Below the pieces are notes generated by a model. That model was not told the origin of the DNA. It ran no database searches and worked only from the letters and a program-made list of their open reading frames with translations. Made by a program: the position numbers and the translations under genes. From Calidithermus chliarophilus DSM 9957 (GTDB lineage Bacteria; Deinococcota; Deinococci; Deinococcales; Thermaceae), in the NCBI RefSeq assembly GCF_000430045.1, contig NZ_KE387023.1:930038-972477 (forward strand): DNA of 42,440 nt, read 5' to 3'. This document shows positions 41,431-42,440 of the stretch, piece by piece (within the stretch, counting starts at the first letter, position 1; every line of letters starts with the position of its first letter).

Positions 41431-42200
41431 TGGCGGGGATCCGCTGCACGGCCCTGCGCAAGGTGTTCGCCTCGAGCCGGGGCCCTAAGGTGGTGCTGGA
41501 GGGGGTGAACCTGGAGGTGAGGAGCGGGGAGTTCGTCGCCGTCCTGGGCCCCTCGGGCTGCGGCAAGAGCACCTTGCTCAACATCCTCAGCGGCCTGGAG
41601 CGCGACTACGAGGGCCGGGTGAGCTTCCCCGGCTTCGCCGGGCGCGGTGAGCCCGTCCTGGGCTACGTGTTCCAGGAGCCCCGCCTGCTGCCGTGGATGA
41701 CGGTGCGGCAGAACATCCACTTCGCCCTCGAGGCCACCCCCTCCCCGGAGGCGGGCGCGCGGGTGCGGAACTGGCTCGAGCGGGTGGGCCTGGCCGACTA
41801 CTACGACTACTACCCCAACCAGCTCTCCGTGGGCATGCAGCACCGCGTGTCCCTGGCCCGTGCCCTCATCCTCGACCCCCAGGTGCTGCTGCTCGACGAG
41901 CCCTTCAGTTCCCTCGACGAGATCACTGCCATGAGCATGCGCGGGGAGGTGCTGGAGCTGTGGAAGGAGCAGCGGGGGACGGTGCTGCTGGTGACCCACA
42001 ACCCCCTCGAGGCGGTCTACCTCGCCGACCGGGTGCTCATCATGGCCGCCAACCCCGGGCGCATCGTCGCCGAGCTCGATCTCACCGGGCGCCTGCCGCG
42101 ACCCCGCGACCCCGAGGACCGGCGGCTGTGGGAGCTCTCCCGCGAGACCGTGCGCCTGCTCTCCCCCCACCTCCGCCTGGGCAGTGCGGCCGGCGGCTGA
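41430..42200 (+). CDS. ABC transporter ATPase (SsuB/TauB-type)
   Basis: A 256-residue ATPase with Walker A GPSGCGKST, Q-loop FQEPRLLPW, Walker B VLLLDEPFSSLDE and switch histidine in LVTHNPLEA. The signature is LSVGMQHR rather than the usual LSGGQ. FQEPRLLPWMTV is a hallmark of nitrate/sulfonate/taurine importer ATPases. ATG 41430 overlaps the permease stop (TGATG), so the pair is probably translationally coupled. Confidence 0.93.
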   Translation: MAGIRCTALRKVFASSRGPKVVLEGVNLEVRSGEFVAVLGPSGCGKSTLLNILSGLERDYEGRVSFPGFAGRGEPVLGYVFQEPRLLPWMTVRQNIHFALEATPSPEAGARVRNWLERVGLADYYDYYPNQLSVGMQHRVSLARALILDPQVLLLDEPFSSLDEITAMSMRGEVLELWKEQRGTVLLVTHNPLEAVYLADRVLIMAANPGRIVAELDLTGRLPRPRDPEDRRLWELSRETVRLLSPHLRLGSAAGG

Positions 42201-42440
42201 GCCTGGGAATCACCTCGACACCGTCCCATGCCCTTTTTCGTTGTTTTAGCGGATGGAAGGGGGTGGTTTTGGGTGGGGTGGTTTGGTGTCCCCCGCTCCG
42301 CCGTCAGGGGAGCGAGGGGGAGGCCATTCCACGTGGCGAGGGCATCGCAGTACGCGATCCGGCATACGCCGGAAACCTGCTCCCCCTGGCGGCCCCCGAG
42401 GGACTCGCGGGCATGCCGCCGGGCCTCAGTGCCCGCGTAC
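42201..42440. other. Non-coding tail with dispersed element
   Basis: No gene is supported in the last 240 bases. Positions 42241-42330 resemble the element at 9154-9243. The rest contains inverted GC-rich segments (GAGGGGGAGG and CTCCCCCT; CCGGCATACGCCGG at 42359-42372) that could form hairpins. Confidence 0.55.

Overview
This 42.4 kb window is very GC-rich chromosomal DNA with heavy use of CTCGAG, short 5' leaders and several apparently leaderless genes. The best guess for the host is a thermophilic Deinococcota bacterium of the Meiothermus/Calidithermus/Thermus group. The guess rests on a Thermus-like class I xylose isomerase, the codon style, and leaderless promoters; it is an inference, not a database match. 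No rRNA, tRNA, CRISPR array, transposase or phage gene was seen.

Layout. (1) 0.1-4.0 kb, + strand: a xylose operon (xylA, an aldose 1-epimerase, xylB); xylB is flanked by two inverted copies of an intergenic repeat element. (2) 4.2-5.4 kb, - strand: cyclopropane-fatty-acid synthase. (3) 5.6-8.9 kb, + strand: a large secreted multidomain nuclease lipoprotein, then about 640 bp of repeat-rich non-coding DNA. (4) 25.1-9.5 kb, all - strand: a polyamine/GABA catabolic cluster. It runs PucR-type regulator, GabT, exported Tat-lipoprotein flavin amine oxidase, PotA-PotB-PotC-PotD transporter, second GabT, second PotD, GNAT acetyltransferase, amidohydrolase, succinate-semialdehyde dehydrogenase. Together these would import a polyamine, oxidise or transaminate it to an aldehyde and GABA, and feed succinate to the TCA cycle. 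(5) 25.1-29.6 kb, mostly + strand: an AT-rich leader, a surface lipoprotein, a small protein of six exact-length 22-residue repeats, and a TetR regulator with two operators next to a short-chain dehydrogenase. (6) 38.3-29.6 kb, - strand: a PQQ-dependent alcohol dehydrogenase system. It holds a cytochrome c fused to Y-X4-D repeats, a quinoprotein dehydrogenase with the Asp that marks lanthanide-dependent enzymes, a MoxJ-like binding protein, a Tat-exported ABC-type binding protein, a beta-propeller, an unrecognised secreted helical protein, and an ABC-2 ATPase/permease pair. Most of its later genes overlap by 1-4 bases, which implies translational coupling. (7) 38.7-42.2 kb, + strand: a divergent IclR regulator with operator-like palindromes, then an NMT1/SsuA-type ABC importer (binding protein, permease, ATPase).

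A striking non-coding feature is a set of degenerate tandem repeats with a 7-bp period in at least four sequence families. They fill gene junctions between 2.2 and 19.4 kb and are absent from the junctions of the PQQ region. In one case the repeat supplies the stop codon and last residues of a protein (XylB). The most novel-looking items are the predicted lanthanide-type PQQ dehydrogenase module with its unknown secreted partner, the 22-residue-repeat protein with a decayed relative 2 kb away, and the heptamer repeat system.
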